NCBI GenBank assembly: GCA_964648295.1
Contig: CAZYNH010000011.1
Coordinates: 1-64,000 of the forward strand
Direction of reading: 5' to 3'
From: UBA4055 sp964648295
GTDB taxonomy: Bacteria; UBA4055
DNA length: 64,000 nt
The notes beneath the pieces were generated by a model. It had not been told where the DNA came from. It ran no database searches and worked only from the letters and a program-made list of their open reading frames with translations. Numbering within the stretch: the first letter of the stretch is position 1; each line of letters begins with the position of its first letter. This document shows, in pieces, positions 34,960 through 43,357 of the stretch. Made by a program: the position numbers and the translations under genes.

Positions 34960-36084
34960 TCATTTCAGAAAGTCCAGCAAATCAGATTCTATTTTTTCCC
35001 AGACAAGATGATCTGCCGCTTTTGAGCAATTCTTCCTCATAATATCATACCTGTTCCTGTTTTCCAGCAGGTCATTGATTTTCTCGGCAATTAGATCAGC
35101 GTTACTCGGATCCGTTACCTCGCCCGTTCCGTAACCTTTTACATATCTTGATATCTCGGGAAAATCCGAAGCTATCTGGGGTACCTGCGCCTGAATAAAC
35201 TCGAACATTTTATTCGGGGCAGAAAAATAATAGCTCTTCCCGCAGTTCCTGATCAGACAGAGACCAATATCGGCGCATATTGTATACCTGATCAGCTCAT
35301 CATGGGGGAACGGCCCTGTTATCCATACCCTGTGACCAATACCAAGATCAGAAGCTGTTCGGTCGAGTTTGTCCTTTTCAGAACCGCTCCCGATAAGCAC
35401 AAGAACCGCTTCGTTCTTCACTTTTGTAAATGCTTCTAATACAGTCTCCAGACCGTTGTTTATAAGAAAATGCCCCTGATAAAGGACGATCTTTTTTTCT
35501 TCAGGTATACCTGTAATTCTGTGAAGCAGTTTCCTGTCTGTCGGGATTTCTTTTTTTAAAGGCAGGTTGGTAAAGACCCCGACTTGATCAATTTTATAAA
35601 TTCTCTCCAGCTCTTCTGCGATCGGTCCTGATACAGTAATCACGCGCTTTGCTGCTTTAATAAAAATCCTTTCGAAACTGATCCAGAAAAATCTGACAAA
35701 AGGCCTGTTTTCAGTTTGAGAATTTCCGTGCCAGAATTCATGAGCGTCATAAATATAATGAACTCTTTTTAACCTTGATGCTAAGTATACAGGCATCAAC
35801 GGGAATATATCATGAGAATATATAACCGAGCACTTCCTCTCTAACAGCAGAAAGAAAAGTCTCAACCAGAATATGATCATGTTCAGAGGCAAAGGTAATT
35901 TTCTGAAAACTCTGATCCTGTAAGTACATATTCCTTCCCAGCCCTTGAGCTCGTCATTGCAGTATTTTATACCTATGACACTAACATCATAGCCGGACTT
36001 GACGAACGACAATGCTACTTTATAACCTCTGTATTCATGGTGAAGAGTATCAAAAACCGCGAATATTATTTTTTCCCCGTTCAA
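34960..36084 (-). CDS. Glycosyltransferase family 4-like protein
   Basis: This 374-residue GT-B enzyme transfers a sugar from a nucleotide donor. The N-terminal domain has YDAHEFWHGN near residue 121, of which YDAHE is common in GT4 enzymes, and VITVSGPIAEELERIY near 163. The C-terminal domain has VLYQGHFLINNGLETVLEAF as LYQGHFLINNGLET near 213 and the donor-binding region SAPNKMFEFIQAQVP near 293, with the E-x7-E-like acidic pair partly kept. A hydrophobic patch (PLPLNMIIFWLRLFFLLL) is likely to contact the membrane. It is the last gene of a seven-gene operon and overlaps the preceding gene by 4 bases. Acceptor is unknown. Confidence 0.83.
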   Translation of the reverse strand: MNGEKIIFAVFDTLHHEYRGYKVALSFVKSGYDVSVIGIKYCNDELKGWEGICTYRIRVFRKLPLPLNMIIFWLRLFFLLLERKCSVIYSHDIFPLMPVYLASRLKRVHYIYDAHEFWHGNSQTENRPFVRFFWISFERIFIKAAKRVITVSGPIAEELERIYKIDQVGVFTNLPLKKEIPTDRKLLHRITGIPEEKKIVLYQGHFLINNGLETVLEAFTKVKNEAVLVLIGSGSEKDKLDRTASDLGIGHRVWITGPFPHDELIRYTICADIGLCLIRNCGKSYYFSAPNKMFEFIQAQVPQIASDFPEISRYVKGYGTGEVTDPSNADLIAEKINDLLENRNRYDIMRKNCSKAADHLVWEKIESDLLDFLK

Positions 36085-36830
36085 TCCAGTATATCTCTGT
36101 TCGGCCTGTAAAAGCCTTTCAAATTTTCCTTCTTGAGCCAGTAATATTTTAACGCTTCATCGTCAGTTTTTAGAACACGGCTTTTTGAATCTGACGCGTA
36201 TATAATTCTGAAATCCTCATTTGACACATAATCAGTGATCATGCCGAATGTTTTGTCCTTTAAAACTATCAGGTCACCGTTCCTTATTTCACTGCTCTTG
36301 ACAGCAGAAACATTTTTAAGTATTTCCTCTGAATTCATGTATCCTTTGAACTTCATATTGTTCTCTACCGCCGAGTTTCTCCATATTGCGCATATCAGGT
36401 GAGAATTATCTGATGCTTTGTCTTTATCAGGATCTGCACCGAGTTTAAATTTCAACCCATCGTATTTTGATGCCCATTTTTTTACAGAGCGCGTAAAATC
36501 CGTATCGAAGCCCGATGTGAATTCTTCGAACTGGGCGTTCATTTCGTCCCCGCCGTCAAAATAATCTCCGTCTATCCTATCCATTTCTTCATCATCCGCG
36601 GAAGGATCGAAAACAGGTTCTTTTTTTGGAACAGGTTCTTTTTCTTTAAGTTTTTCGATCTTCTTCGCAACTGTCTGTTTCTCGCCGGTTTCGTAAAAAA
36701 CAAAATACCAGACCGCTGCTCCCGCTATTGAAAGTATTACCAGCGCGGTTATAAAATCGAACAGCCTTGCGAAGAATCCTCCGGAGCTTCTTGATCTTTT
36801 ATTAGTTTTGCTTTTTTTTGCCATGATCAC
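36081..36830 (-). CDS. Membrane-anchored protein with degenerate NlpC/P60-like domain
   Basis: This 249-residue protein starts with a basic segment (KKSKTNKRSRSS), one membrane helix at about 25-47 and an acidic periplasmic linker. The C-terminal half (about 115-249) shows the order of elements of an NlpC/P60 cysteine peptidase: a DNSHLICAIWR helix, a conserved NGDLIVLKD turn and a GMITDYV strand. The catalytic cysteine of DCSG is replaced (Asn in DNSH) and the histidine before G-I is absent, so it should be inactive. The assignment is from pattern only and tentative. It overlaps the glycosyltransferase gene by 4 bases. Confidence 0.6.
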   Translation of the reverse strand: MIMAKKSKTNKRSRSSGGFFARLFDFITALVILSIAGAAVWYFVFYETGEKQTVAKKIEKLKEKEPVPKKEPVFDPSADDEEMDRIDGDYFDGGDEMNAQFEEFTSGFDTDFTRSVKKWASKYDGLKFKLGADPDKDKASDNSHLICAIWRNSAVENNMKFKGYMNSEEILKNVSAVKSSEIRNGDLIVLKDKTFGMITDYVSNEDFRIIYASDSKSRVLKTDDEALKYYWLKKENLKGFYRPNRDILD

Positions 36831-36842
36831 CCTTCCTAAACA

Positions 36843-37406
36843 TTAAATAATAAATACAATCTGAAAACATCCTATTATAAACCCCAGAACTCCTCCGAAA
36901 TATGTCACGTACCTAAGCTGTGTCCTTGTTACGCTGAGAATTATTTCTTCCAGTCTTTCAAGTGAAAATTTTTTAACTTTTCTTGAGACCGTTTCATGGA
37001 TATCAAGCTCGTCTAAGACTGAAGGGAGTTCCCTGTCAAGCATTTCAATTACTTTATCCGATATCATTTTCTTTATGTCGGATGTTATAAATGAAGAAAG
37101 TATTCCGAACTGTCCGTACATATTATCCAGGGCCTGATATATTTTTATCCTGACTGATTCTTTTCTAAAAAGATCGTGAAGGGACTCATTTGTGAGAAGA
37201 TGGTCGCCGACTGTATTCCCTATTTTATCTGCAAGCTTCGCGTGTTCCTTCGGTATAACACCCGGAGTGAAGGGAAGCCTGAACCCTAAAACAATTACCG
37301 GGTTAAAAGGCCTGAAAAGCATTTTAATTGCAAGAAAGTTGGTGAAAAGCCCTATTGCGGCTCCCGTCAACGGTATAAGAATAAATTTTAAAATCTCACC
37401 TTCCAA
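36843..37406 (-). CDS. DUF445 family membrane protein
   Basis: This 187-residue protein has a membrane segment at each end and a helical middle. The N-terminal signature LTGAAIGLFTNFLAIKMLF, then the RPF and PFTPGVIPKE motifs, are typical of the DUF445 (YheB-like) family. Many members are about 400 residues, so this is a short form with one copy of the helical region. The C-terminal helix RYVTYFGGVLGFIIG is also conserved. Function is not known; location in the inner membrane is predicted. It lies one base after the methyltransferase gene. Confidence 0.82.
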   Translation of the reverse strand: MEGEILKFILIPLTGAAIGLFTNFLAIKMLFRPFNPVIVLGFRLPFTPGVIPKEHAKLADKIGNTVGDHLLTNESLHDLFRKESVRIKIYQALDNMYGQFGILSSFITSDIKKMISDKVIEMLDRELPSVLDELDIHETVSRKVKKFSLERLEEIILSVTRTQLRYVTYFGGVLGFIIGCFQIVFII

Positions 37407-37407
37407 A

Positions 37408-38145
37408 TTACACCTCTTTTATTTTTACAGCCACGGCCTGGTACCTGTCAAGTTTTTTATTTCTCGTCTGCTTCCGGCTCAGAAATGGCAGCAGTTTAAC
37501 TAATCTGAATCCGTTTTGTTTTAATAATTCTTTGATTTCAGTTGGAGAGTAACCTCTTTCATAATGAGTTTCGTCGAATGTAATAAATCTTCCGTCCTTC
37601 TCCCTGATAAAGAATTTCATTCTGCATTCCAGTATAAGAGTGTCCATATCGAATTCAGAATCGTATGAGATGAAGAAGTCATCTGTTTCCTCGATCTTCA
37701 CGCCTTCCCATTCATGTATAAGCCCGTATACCGAATTAAAATCGAATAGAAGAATGCCATTATCATTAAGAGCCCTGTTCGAGCATTTGAAAAAGGACGA
37801 CAGGTCTTTCGGTTTTGTCAGGTAATTTACCGTATCGAATACGGAAATGATGTTATCGAATTTTTTCTTTGTTTTAAAATTCTTCATGTTCCCTGTCTTG
37901 AAATCAAAAGCCGGGAGTTTGTTTTTTGAAATACTTATCATCTCGCTGCTCAGATCGATCCCGGCAGGTATATACCCCAGCTGAGTAAAATAAACAAGTT
38001 CTTCGGATGTACCGCAGCCAAGATCCAGAACATCAGTTCTTTTACCTCCTGATGAAATTATCAGGTCATCCAGACAGTCGACAAGCTCCCTGTAGTCAAA
38101 AGGGCTCATTATCAGGTCGTAGTATTTTGCGATATTGTCGAACAT
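37408..38145 (-). CDS. Class I SAM-dependent methyltransferase
   Basis: This 245-residue cytoplasmic methyltransferase has a glycine-rich SAM loop VLDLGCGTSEEL near residue 41, the acidic residue ending strand 2 in AGIDLSSEMI near 63, and a post-motif region FDNIISVFDTVNYL near 96. The C-terminal part includes the ERGYSPTEIKELL helix. The N-terminal FDNIAKYYDLI pattern is common in small-molecule methyltransferases. Substrate cannot be predicted. It shares one base with the inositol phosphatase-like gene upstream. Confidence 0.85.
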   Translation of the reverse strand: MFDNIAKYYDLIMSPFDYRELVDCLDDLIISSGGKRTDVLDLGCGTSEELVYFTQLGYIPAGIDLSSEMISISKNKLPAFDFKTGNMKNFKTKKKFDNIISVFDTVNYLTKPKDLSSFFKCSNRALNDNGILLFDFNSVYGLIHEWEGVKIEETDDFFISYDSEFDMDTLILECRMKFFIREKDGRFITFDETHYERGYSPTEIKELLKQNGFRLVKLLPFLSRKQTRNKKLDRYQAVAVKIKEV

Positions 38146-38936
38146 TACTGCTCATCCTTAAGATTTTTATTAACGATTTTACTGAACCGGTCGTAAATAT
38201 CCTTTCCTGAACATACAACACAGCCGTTATTAAGATAATTATCCCTACCTTTGAAATCAGCAATCCTGCCACCGACCTCTTCTATAATCACTGCTCCTGC
38301 GGCGATATCCCATACCGAAAGCCAACCTTCAAAAAAACCGTCGAATCTTCCGCAGGCAACATACGCTATATCGAGAGCCGCGCTGCCCATCCTGCGGATA
38401 CCCGAGCATGATCCCAGCATTTCTGACAGACATACGAAATATTTCTCTCTTTTTTCAGGCCTTCTGAAAGGCATTCCTGTAGCTATCAGACATGATCCGA
38501 GATCGCTGCCGGCAGAAACAGATATTTTATTTCCGTTCAGATAAGCTCCATGACCTTTGACCGCATGGAACATTTCGTTTTTGTAAGGATCATATATAAC
38601 TCCCGCTCTTACCTCGCCGCGGCTGAAATATGCTATTGAAACCGCGCTGTGCTTAAGGCCGTGAATAAAATTTGTAGTCCCGTCAAGCGGATCAACGATC
38701 CACAGATCATCTTGCCGAACAAAATCCCGGTTATCCTCTTCAGCCAGGATATTATGCCCCGGAAACTCGGCCAGAATAATCTCTTTGATCTTATCCTGAC
38801 ATCTCATGTCGGTCGCTGTCAAATAATCTGTGCGGGATTTCAATTTTATTCCTGAGGGAACTGATGACACAATAATATTCCCGGCTTCATGCGCGGCCGT
38901 TCTGGACACGTTTATTATTTTTTCCGGACTCACCAT
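38145..38936 (-). CDS. Inositol monophosphatase family protein (SuhB-like)
   Basis: This 263-residue Mg2+-dependent phosphatase is of the IMPase/FBPase/CysQ fold. Metal-binding motifs are ILAEEDN near residue 63 (GEES in many homologues), VDPLDGTTNFIHG near 80 and SVWDIAAGAVIIEEVGG near 209. These fit the SuhB branch, which hydrolyses inositol 1-phosphate and related sugar phosphates. It overlaps the TPR gene by 7 bases upstream. Whether inositol or another polyol phosphate is used cannot be told. Confidence 0.9.
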   Translation of the reverse strand: MVSPEKIINVSRTAAHEAGNIIVSSVPSGIKLKSRTDYLTATDMRCQDKIKEIILAEFPGHNILAEEDNRDFVRQDDLWIVDPLDGTTNFIHGLKHSAVSIAYFSRGEVRAGVIYDPYKNEMFHAVKGHGAYLNGNKISVSAGSDLGSCLIATGMPFRRPEKREKYFVCLSEMLGSCSGIRRMGSAALDIAYVACGRFDGFFEGWLSVWDIAAGAVIIEEVGGRIADFKGRDNYLNNGCVVCSGKDIYDRFSKIVNKNLKDEQ

Positions 38937-39631
38937 TTAATATTTTTCCTTTTCAAGAAATGCTGAGCCTCTTTATGCCCCAGTTTTGCGGCCTTGACAG
39001 TATACGCTATGTTCTTATCCCTGTTCTTCATAAGCTCATATGCGATACCTAGATTATAATATGCGTCGGCATGATCCTTGTTCAGTTCGACGGCCTTAAG
39101 ATAATAAGATACAGCCATTTCTGTTAAACCTTTTGCGAATAAAGATGCCCCGATATTATTATTTATGTCCGCGGAAGACGGATCGAGCTGTAGAGCTTTC
39201 CTGTAATAATTCAGCGCTTCGTCATAGTCTTTCAGAATGTGGTAAACTCCGCCGAGCCCTTTGTACGCCGCTGACGAATTAGGATCCAGTTCAACAGTCT
39301 TTATGTAAGTTTCGATAGCATGATTATAATAACCTTTCTTTCTGTAGGCTACCGCCTTATTAAGAGACGCTTCTGTATAATCCGGTTTTACAGCAAGAGC
39401 CTGATTATAATAAACTATTCCTTTGTCGTAATCACCAAGCTTTACATGGCATACTCCAAGGTTATAGTAGCCTTCAGCGAACCGGGGGTTTTTCTGAACT
39501 GATCTCTCAAAGAAACCGATCGCCTGGATAACCATTCCTTTCTGATAAGCTTCTATTCCGTCCGCAAAATAATTCTCGGCATACGAGACCGAAAAAAGAA
39601 CCAGAAACATCAGAATTATGTAATTTTTCAT
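38930..39631 (-). CDS. Secreted tetratricopeptide-repeat protein
   Basis: This 233-residue protein has a signal peptide (about 1-18, ending YAENYF) and five or more TPR units with the canonical W/Y-x2-LG-x2-Y pattern. Examples are AEGYYNLGVCHVKLGDYDKG, AYKGLGGVYHILKDYDEAL and ADAYYNLGIAYELMKNRDKN. TPR arrays bind other proteins, so it is probably a periplasmic scaffold. There is no lipobox. It begins right after the aminotransferase gene (no gap) and overlaps the phosphatase gene. Confidence 0.85.
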   Translation of the reverse strand: MKNYIILMFLVLFSVSYAENYFADGIEAYQKGMVIQAIGFFERSVQKNPRFAEGYYNLGVCHVKLGDYDKGIVYYNQALAVKPDYTEASLNKAVAYRKKGYYNHAIETYIKTVELDPNSSAAYKGLGGVYHILKDYDEALNYYRKALQLDPSSADINNNIGASLFAKGLTEMAVSYYLKAVELNKDHADAYYNLGIAYELMKNRDKNIAYTVKAAKLGHKEAQHFLKRKNIKW

Positions 39632-41329
39632 CTATCTCCTCTTTTCGATACAGTGATAAAAGTATTTCAATTCCTCGATGCCTCTTTCGTGTTTTATAAA
39701 ACTCTTAAGGGAAGGATTGACCAGTTTTTTTGCGATTTCGCGGGCGATAGCTATGTACATTTTTCTTTCATTTTTTAAATTCGTTAAATCAATAGAGCCT
39801 GTTTTATAATCATTTCTTACATCGAGATTTTGGCTGTTTTCTTTGTACTCCGTATGCTTCCAGTCCGCGGTTACCGGGTCAAAACTGTAGAGATTAAGGA
39901 ACCTGCTGCCATATTCAGATATAAATTCTATTGCTTCGATCAGAAACTTGATATCTTCTTCACCGAAGACCCAATGGAGATTAATTCTCACCCATCCCGG
40001 CTTAACGCCCGATATACCTTCCTCAACTATCATTTTCCTGTATTTTTTTGATATATCGTTCGTAATATAGAGCAGTCTGTGACCGTAGGGTCCTGCGCAC
40101 GAGCAACCTGCCCTGGACTGGATCCCGAACAGATCGCTCAGAAGTCTTGTCACAAATCTGGGATGCAGATATTTGTCCATGTGCTTTATATTGAATGAAA
40201 TTATCGGTATCCTTTTTTCAGGGTCGGTATTCCCGATTATCTCAACATTATCGTGGTTCAGAAAATGATCGAAAAATATTTTTTTATTTTTCTCTTCAGC
40301 TTCCTCTATTTTTTTTAATCCGACCTTTTCTTTAAGATCCATCACAAAAGCTGTTTTTATCGTCTGGAGGATCGGAGGTGTTCCGGCTTTCTCTCTGGTC
40401 TCGATGTCTTTTGAGTAGTCCTGATCGAAAAATCCAACATAATCCACAGTACCTCCGCCGGCCGCTGTTGGAGGAAGATCGGAACGGTAGAGTTTTTCAT
40501 TGAAAATGAGTATTCCTGAACTCCCGGGTCCGCCCAGGAACTTGTGGGGAGAGAAAAATATTGCGTCGTAATAACTTTTATCGTCTTTCATCATATCTAT
40601 CCGGACATACGGGGCCGTAGCCGCGAAATCGAAAAACACGTACGCGTCGTTCTCATGAGCTATTCTTGCGATCTCGTATGTGTCCGTTAAAATTCCCGTT
40701 ATATTCGACCCTGCAGAGAATGAACAGTACTTTACTCTGTTTTTATACTTCTCCTTTTTTATCTCCTTCTGCAGCATCCGGGTGTCAATCCCGCCCTGAT
40801 CGTTAAGCTCGATCACAACGGTATCGGCAAACGCCTCACGCCACATCAGTTCGTTCGTATGATGTTCGTAAGGTCCTATAAAAACCACGGGTCTGTCAAT
40901 ATTGATCTTATCAATAATGTTACAGGCGTCGCACCCCAGATTCTTTATGGATGAGAATATTCTGTCTTTAGTGTGCGGGGGAATATAGATACCGAGTATT
41001 TCCTGCAGGCGCTTAAGCGCTCCGGTAGATCCTGAACCGATCGAGATTATTTTATATCCTTCTCCGGCGTTTACAAGCTTTTTTATTTTTTTCTCCGCAC
41101 TGTGAAGCATTTCTGTAAGGAATTCTCCTGAATAATCGTCAGTCGTATGGGTATTCGCATAAGATCTCTCTATATCAAGAAGTTTATCTTCAATAAATTT
41201 CAGATTTCTTCCTGACGCGGTATAGTCGGCGTAAAAAAGGTTTCTCTTCCCGAAAGGGGTTTGAAATACTGAATCGTTTCCAACTATCTGACCTTTTATA
41301 TATTCTATTCCGATCACTTTTTGCTTCAT
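39632..41329 (-). CDS. Class V aminotransferase-fold protein, cysteine desulfurase-like
   Basis: This 565-residue PLP enzyme is of the SufS/NifS fold. Features are YADYTASGR near residue 34 (in place of LD-AATT), the PLP lysine in FSPHKFLGGPG near 253, and a cysteine-bearing loop GIQSRAGCSCAGPYGHRL near 397 at the site of the catalytic cysteine of SufS. The last 100 or so residues are an extension not found in SufS. It may act as a cysteine desulfurase or a related lyase; no scaffold (SufU/IscU) gene is nearby. It leads a seven-gene operon running to the glycosyltransferase at 34.96 kb. Confidence 0.82.
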   Translation of the reverse strand: MKQKVIGIEYIKGQIVGNDSVFQTPFGKRNLFYADYTASGRNLKFIEDKLLDIERSYANTHTTDDYSGEFLTEMLHSAEKKIKKLVNAGEGYKIISIGSGSTGALKRLQEILGIYIPPHTKDRIFSSIKNLGCDACNIIDKINIDRPVVFIGPYEHHTNELMWREAFADTVVIELNDQGGIDTRMLQKEIKKEKYKNRVKYCSFSAGSNITGILTDTYEIARIAHENDAYVFFDFAATAPYVRIDMMKDDKSYYDAIFFSPHKFLGGPGSSGILIFNEKLYRSDLPPTAAGGGTVDYVGFFDQDYSKDIETREKAGTPPILQTIKTAFVMDLKEKVGLKKIEEAEEKNKKIFFDHFLNHDNVEIIGNTDPEKRIPIISFNIKHMDKYLHPRFVTRLLSDLFGIQSRAGCSCAGPYGHRLLYITNDISKKYRKMIVEEGISGVKPGWVRINLHWVFGEEDIKFLIEAIEFISEYGSRFLNLYSFDPVTADWKHTEYKENSQNLDVRNDYKTGSIDLTNLKNERKMYIAIAREIAKKLVNPSLKSFIKHERGIEELKYFYHCIEKRR

Positions 41330-41356
41330 GGATCCCTCTTAAGCAGTTAAGTTCCA

Positions 41357-41385
41357 AATATAAATAAAACATGGACTGATTTCTA
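41357..41385 (-). promoter_or_regulatory. Predicted promoter of the class V aminotransferase operon
   Basis: On the minus strand TAGAAA (41380-41385), 17 bases, TATATT (41357-41362), followed by TG, so the -10 reads TATATTTG and fits TAnnTTTG. It lies 28 bases before the ATG at 41329, and AGAGGGAT precedes the ATG. Confidence 0.4.
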
Positions 41386-41401
41386 TAAATAAAATGATTT
41401 T

Positions 41402-43246
41402 TTAAACACTCTGATTTATTATCTTCATCAGGCATTTCTCGCAATCGAAAACAAGAGAGTATTTTTTACTGTTCAGAACAATACTCAGCGGTTCTGATAT
41501 TACTCTATTGCCACCAAATTTCCTGCAGGCTCCAATATGATATTTTATACAGTGTTTTGAAGTCATCAGAACTCTGATATTGTTCCTGTCTGACAATTCA
41601 AAGGCCTTTTCAACTTCTAAAGCTCCCGACTCTCTATAGAAAACTTCCGCAAGCCTGTTAGATACATTATATTTCGCTTCTATCTTGTTGAACGGACAAT
41701 TGATTGGAGAATAATTATGAAAAACTGGTTTACGCGGATAATTTTTAATTCTTTCAGATAACAGCTTCTCAAAGGTCTGCCTTCTCCAGTTGTTCAATTT
41801 TGATGCCGGAACAAAATATTCCTTTCCTGATCTTACATTCAGTTCTTTTAAGAAGAACATCGTATCACCCGTCCGGAGGAACTGCTTCCTGATATTTTCC
41901 TCTGTGTTTTTAACATCGTTCGCTAAAATACCGTCATGAATAAACTCTAAAACAGTTCTGTTGCGGTCTTCGTCTTCCGCTTCAATAATAAATTTCTCTG
42001 AGTTTATGTTTATATTTATAACCGCCGATATCTGCCTTTCCGTTCCTGACAGAATAGTTTTTTCAAAAGAAGGGTTTTCATTCCTGTATATCTTTATACC
42101 CTCACTTTGAGGTAACTTCCTGAAAGTAAAGATTTTTTCATCCTCGACAGAATTAATGTTAACTCCGTCAAGCTCGCCGTTTCTGCTTAACCAGCATATG
42201 CCTTCCCCGTTCTTAAGGTCGTGTGATCTATCTATCGTGAAATAACCGTTCTCTATCTTCTTCACGTTCCCGATGAATTCACCCTGTGACTTCTGTCCCG
42301 TTTCGGAGATCACCGAACTTTTTCTTCCAAAATAATAATACTGTGTAAATCCTCTATTGAACGATTTGTCCGGGTCAGGTTTGTACCCTGTCACCGGTCT
42401 GCCCGATGAGGCTCTGGAATATTTACCGCCGCTTCCGGAGACCAGCGCATCAAGTTCCATTGAGTATTTAGCCGTTATATTTCCTACATACGATGCGTCC
42501 TTCAGCCTGCCTTCGATCTTAAATGAAGTAACTCCCGCATTGACAAGATCATGGAGATGACCGGACATATTCAGATCTTTGGTAGAAAGGAGATATCTGT
42601 TTTTCTCCAAAAGACGGAATTCCGAGTCAATCAGATCAAAAGGAAGCCTGCAAGGCTGCATACACATCCCTCTGTTCGCGCTTCTTTGTGAAAGATACTC
42701 CGAGAAATAACATCTTCCGGAATATGAAACGCACAAAGCGCCGTGTATAAAAGCTTCAAGTTCAATATCCGGAACTTCCGAATGAATTCTGCTGATCTCT
42801 TCTAAGCTCAGTTCGCGGGCAAGGATCACCCTTGAAAATCCGGATTCTTTTAAAAACTTTATCCGGGCGCTGTCAGCATTATGGCACTGGGTTGAAGCAA
42901 TAATATTTAATTGAGGGATTTTAAGTTTCAGGATACCCATATCCTGTATTATCACGGCATCCGCACGGGCTTCGTAAGCCTTATCAAGCGATTCCTGTAT
43001 GTTTTTCTCTTCACCGTCATAAAAGATGGTGTTCAGTGCGATATATACTTTCGCATAATACAGATGAGCGAACGAGCACAGCTCTCTGATGTCGTTCCAC
43101 GGGTTTCCCGCCGCAGCGCGTGCTGAAAATCCCGGTCCGCCTATATAAACTGCATCAGCTCCTGACAATATTGCTATCTTTCCTGTCTGCAGATCTTTTG
43201 CAGGTGAAAGTAGTTCAAGCTTTATTTTTGCGTCATTAAATTCCAT
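41402..43246 (-). CDS. U32 family peptidase (RlhA/TrhP-like)
   Basis: This 614-residue protein is of the peptidase U32 family. The opening ELLSPAKDLQTGKIAILSGA (6-25 region), then GADAVYIGG, and the conserved EAFIHGALCVSYSGRCY and RGMCMQPCRL motifs are diagnostic. The paired cysteines in these motifs and the C-terminal cluster (CIKYHIGACRKFG and DCEKCL) could hold an iron-sulfur centre, as in the related RNA-hydroxylation factors RlhA and TrhP. Members with the long C-terminal extension often act on rRNA or tRNA and not on protein; this is inferred. The ATG has no ribosome binding site and lies at the predicted transcription start. Confidence 0.87.
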   Translation of the reverse strand: MEFNDAKIKLELLSPAKDLQTGKIAILSGADAVYIGGPGFSARAAAGNPWNDIRELCSFAHLYYAKVYIALNTIFYDGEEKNIQESLDKAYEARADAVIIQDMGILKLKIPQLNIIASTQCHNADSARIKFLKESGFSRVILARELSLEEISRIHSEVPDIELEAFIHGALCVSYSGRCYFSEYLSQRSANRGMCMQPCRLPFDLIDSEFRLLEKNRYLLSTKDLNMSGHLHDLVNAGVTSFKIEGRLKDASYVGNITAKYSMELDALVSGSGGKYSRASSGRPVTGYKPDPDKSFNRGFTQYYYFGRKSSVISETGQKSQGEFIGNVKKIENGYFTIDRSHDLKNGEGICWLSRNGELDGVNINSVEDEKIFTFRKLPQSEGIKIYRNENPSFEKTILSGTERQISAVINININSEKFIIEAEDEDRNRTVLEFIHDGILANDVKNTEENIRKQFLRTGDTMFFLKELNVRSGKEYFVPASKLNNWRRQTFEKLLSERIKNYPRKPVFHNYSPINCPFNKIEAKYNVSNRLAEVFYRESGALEVEKAFELSDRNNIRVLMTSKHCIKYHIGACRKFGGNRVISEPLSIVLNSKKYSLVFDCEKCLMKIINQSV

Positions 43247-43252
43247 ACTTGA

Positions 43253-43281
43253 ATTGTAACCTAAGAGCGTAAAAAAAGCAA
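43253..43281 (-). promoter_or_regulatory. Predicted promoter of the U32 peptidase gene
   Basis: On the minus strand TTGCTT (43276-43281), 17 bases, TACAAT (43253-43258). The -10 box ends 6 bases before the ATG at 43246, so the transcript would have almost no leader. Confidence 0.5.
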
Positions 43282-43297
43282 TTTTTAAATATAAAGT

Positions 43298-43326
43298 TTG
43301 ATAAAAGCGAATAAATAAAATAAATT
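43298..43326 (+). promoter_or_regulatory. Predicted promoter of the surface-sugar/ABC operon
   Basis: TTGATA (43298-43303), 17 bases, TAAATT (43321-43326). Transcription is predicted from near 43333, and AAGGAAGGG lies just before the ATG at 43358. Confidence 0.6.
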
Positions 43327-43357
43327 ACAGGATAATTAACGGCTCAAGGAAGGGAAA

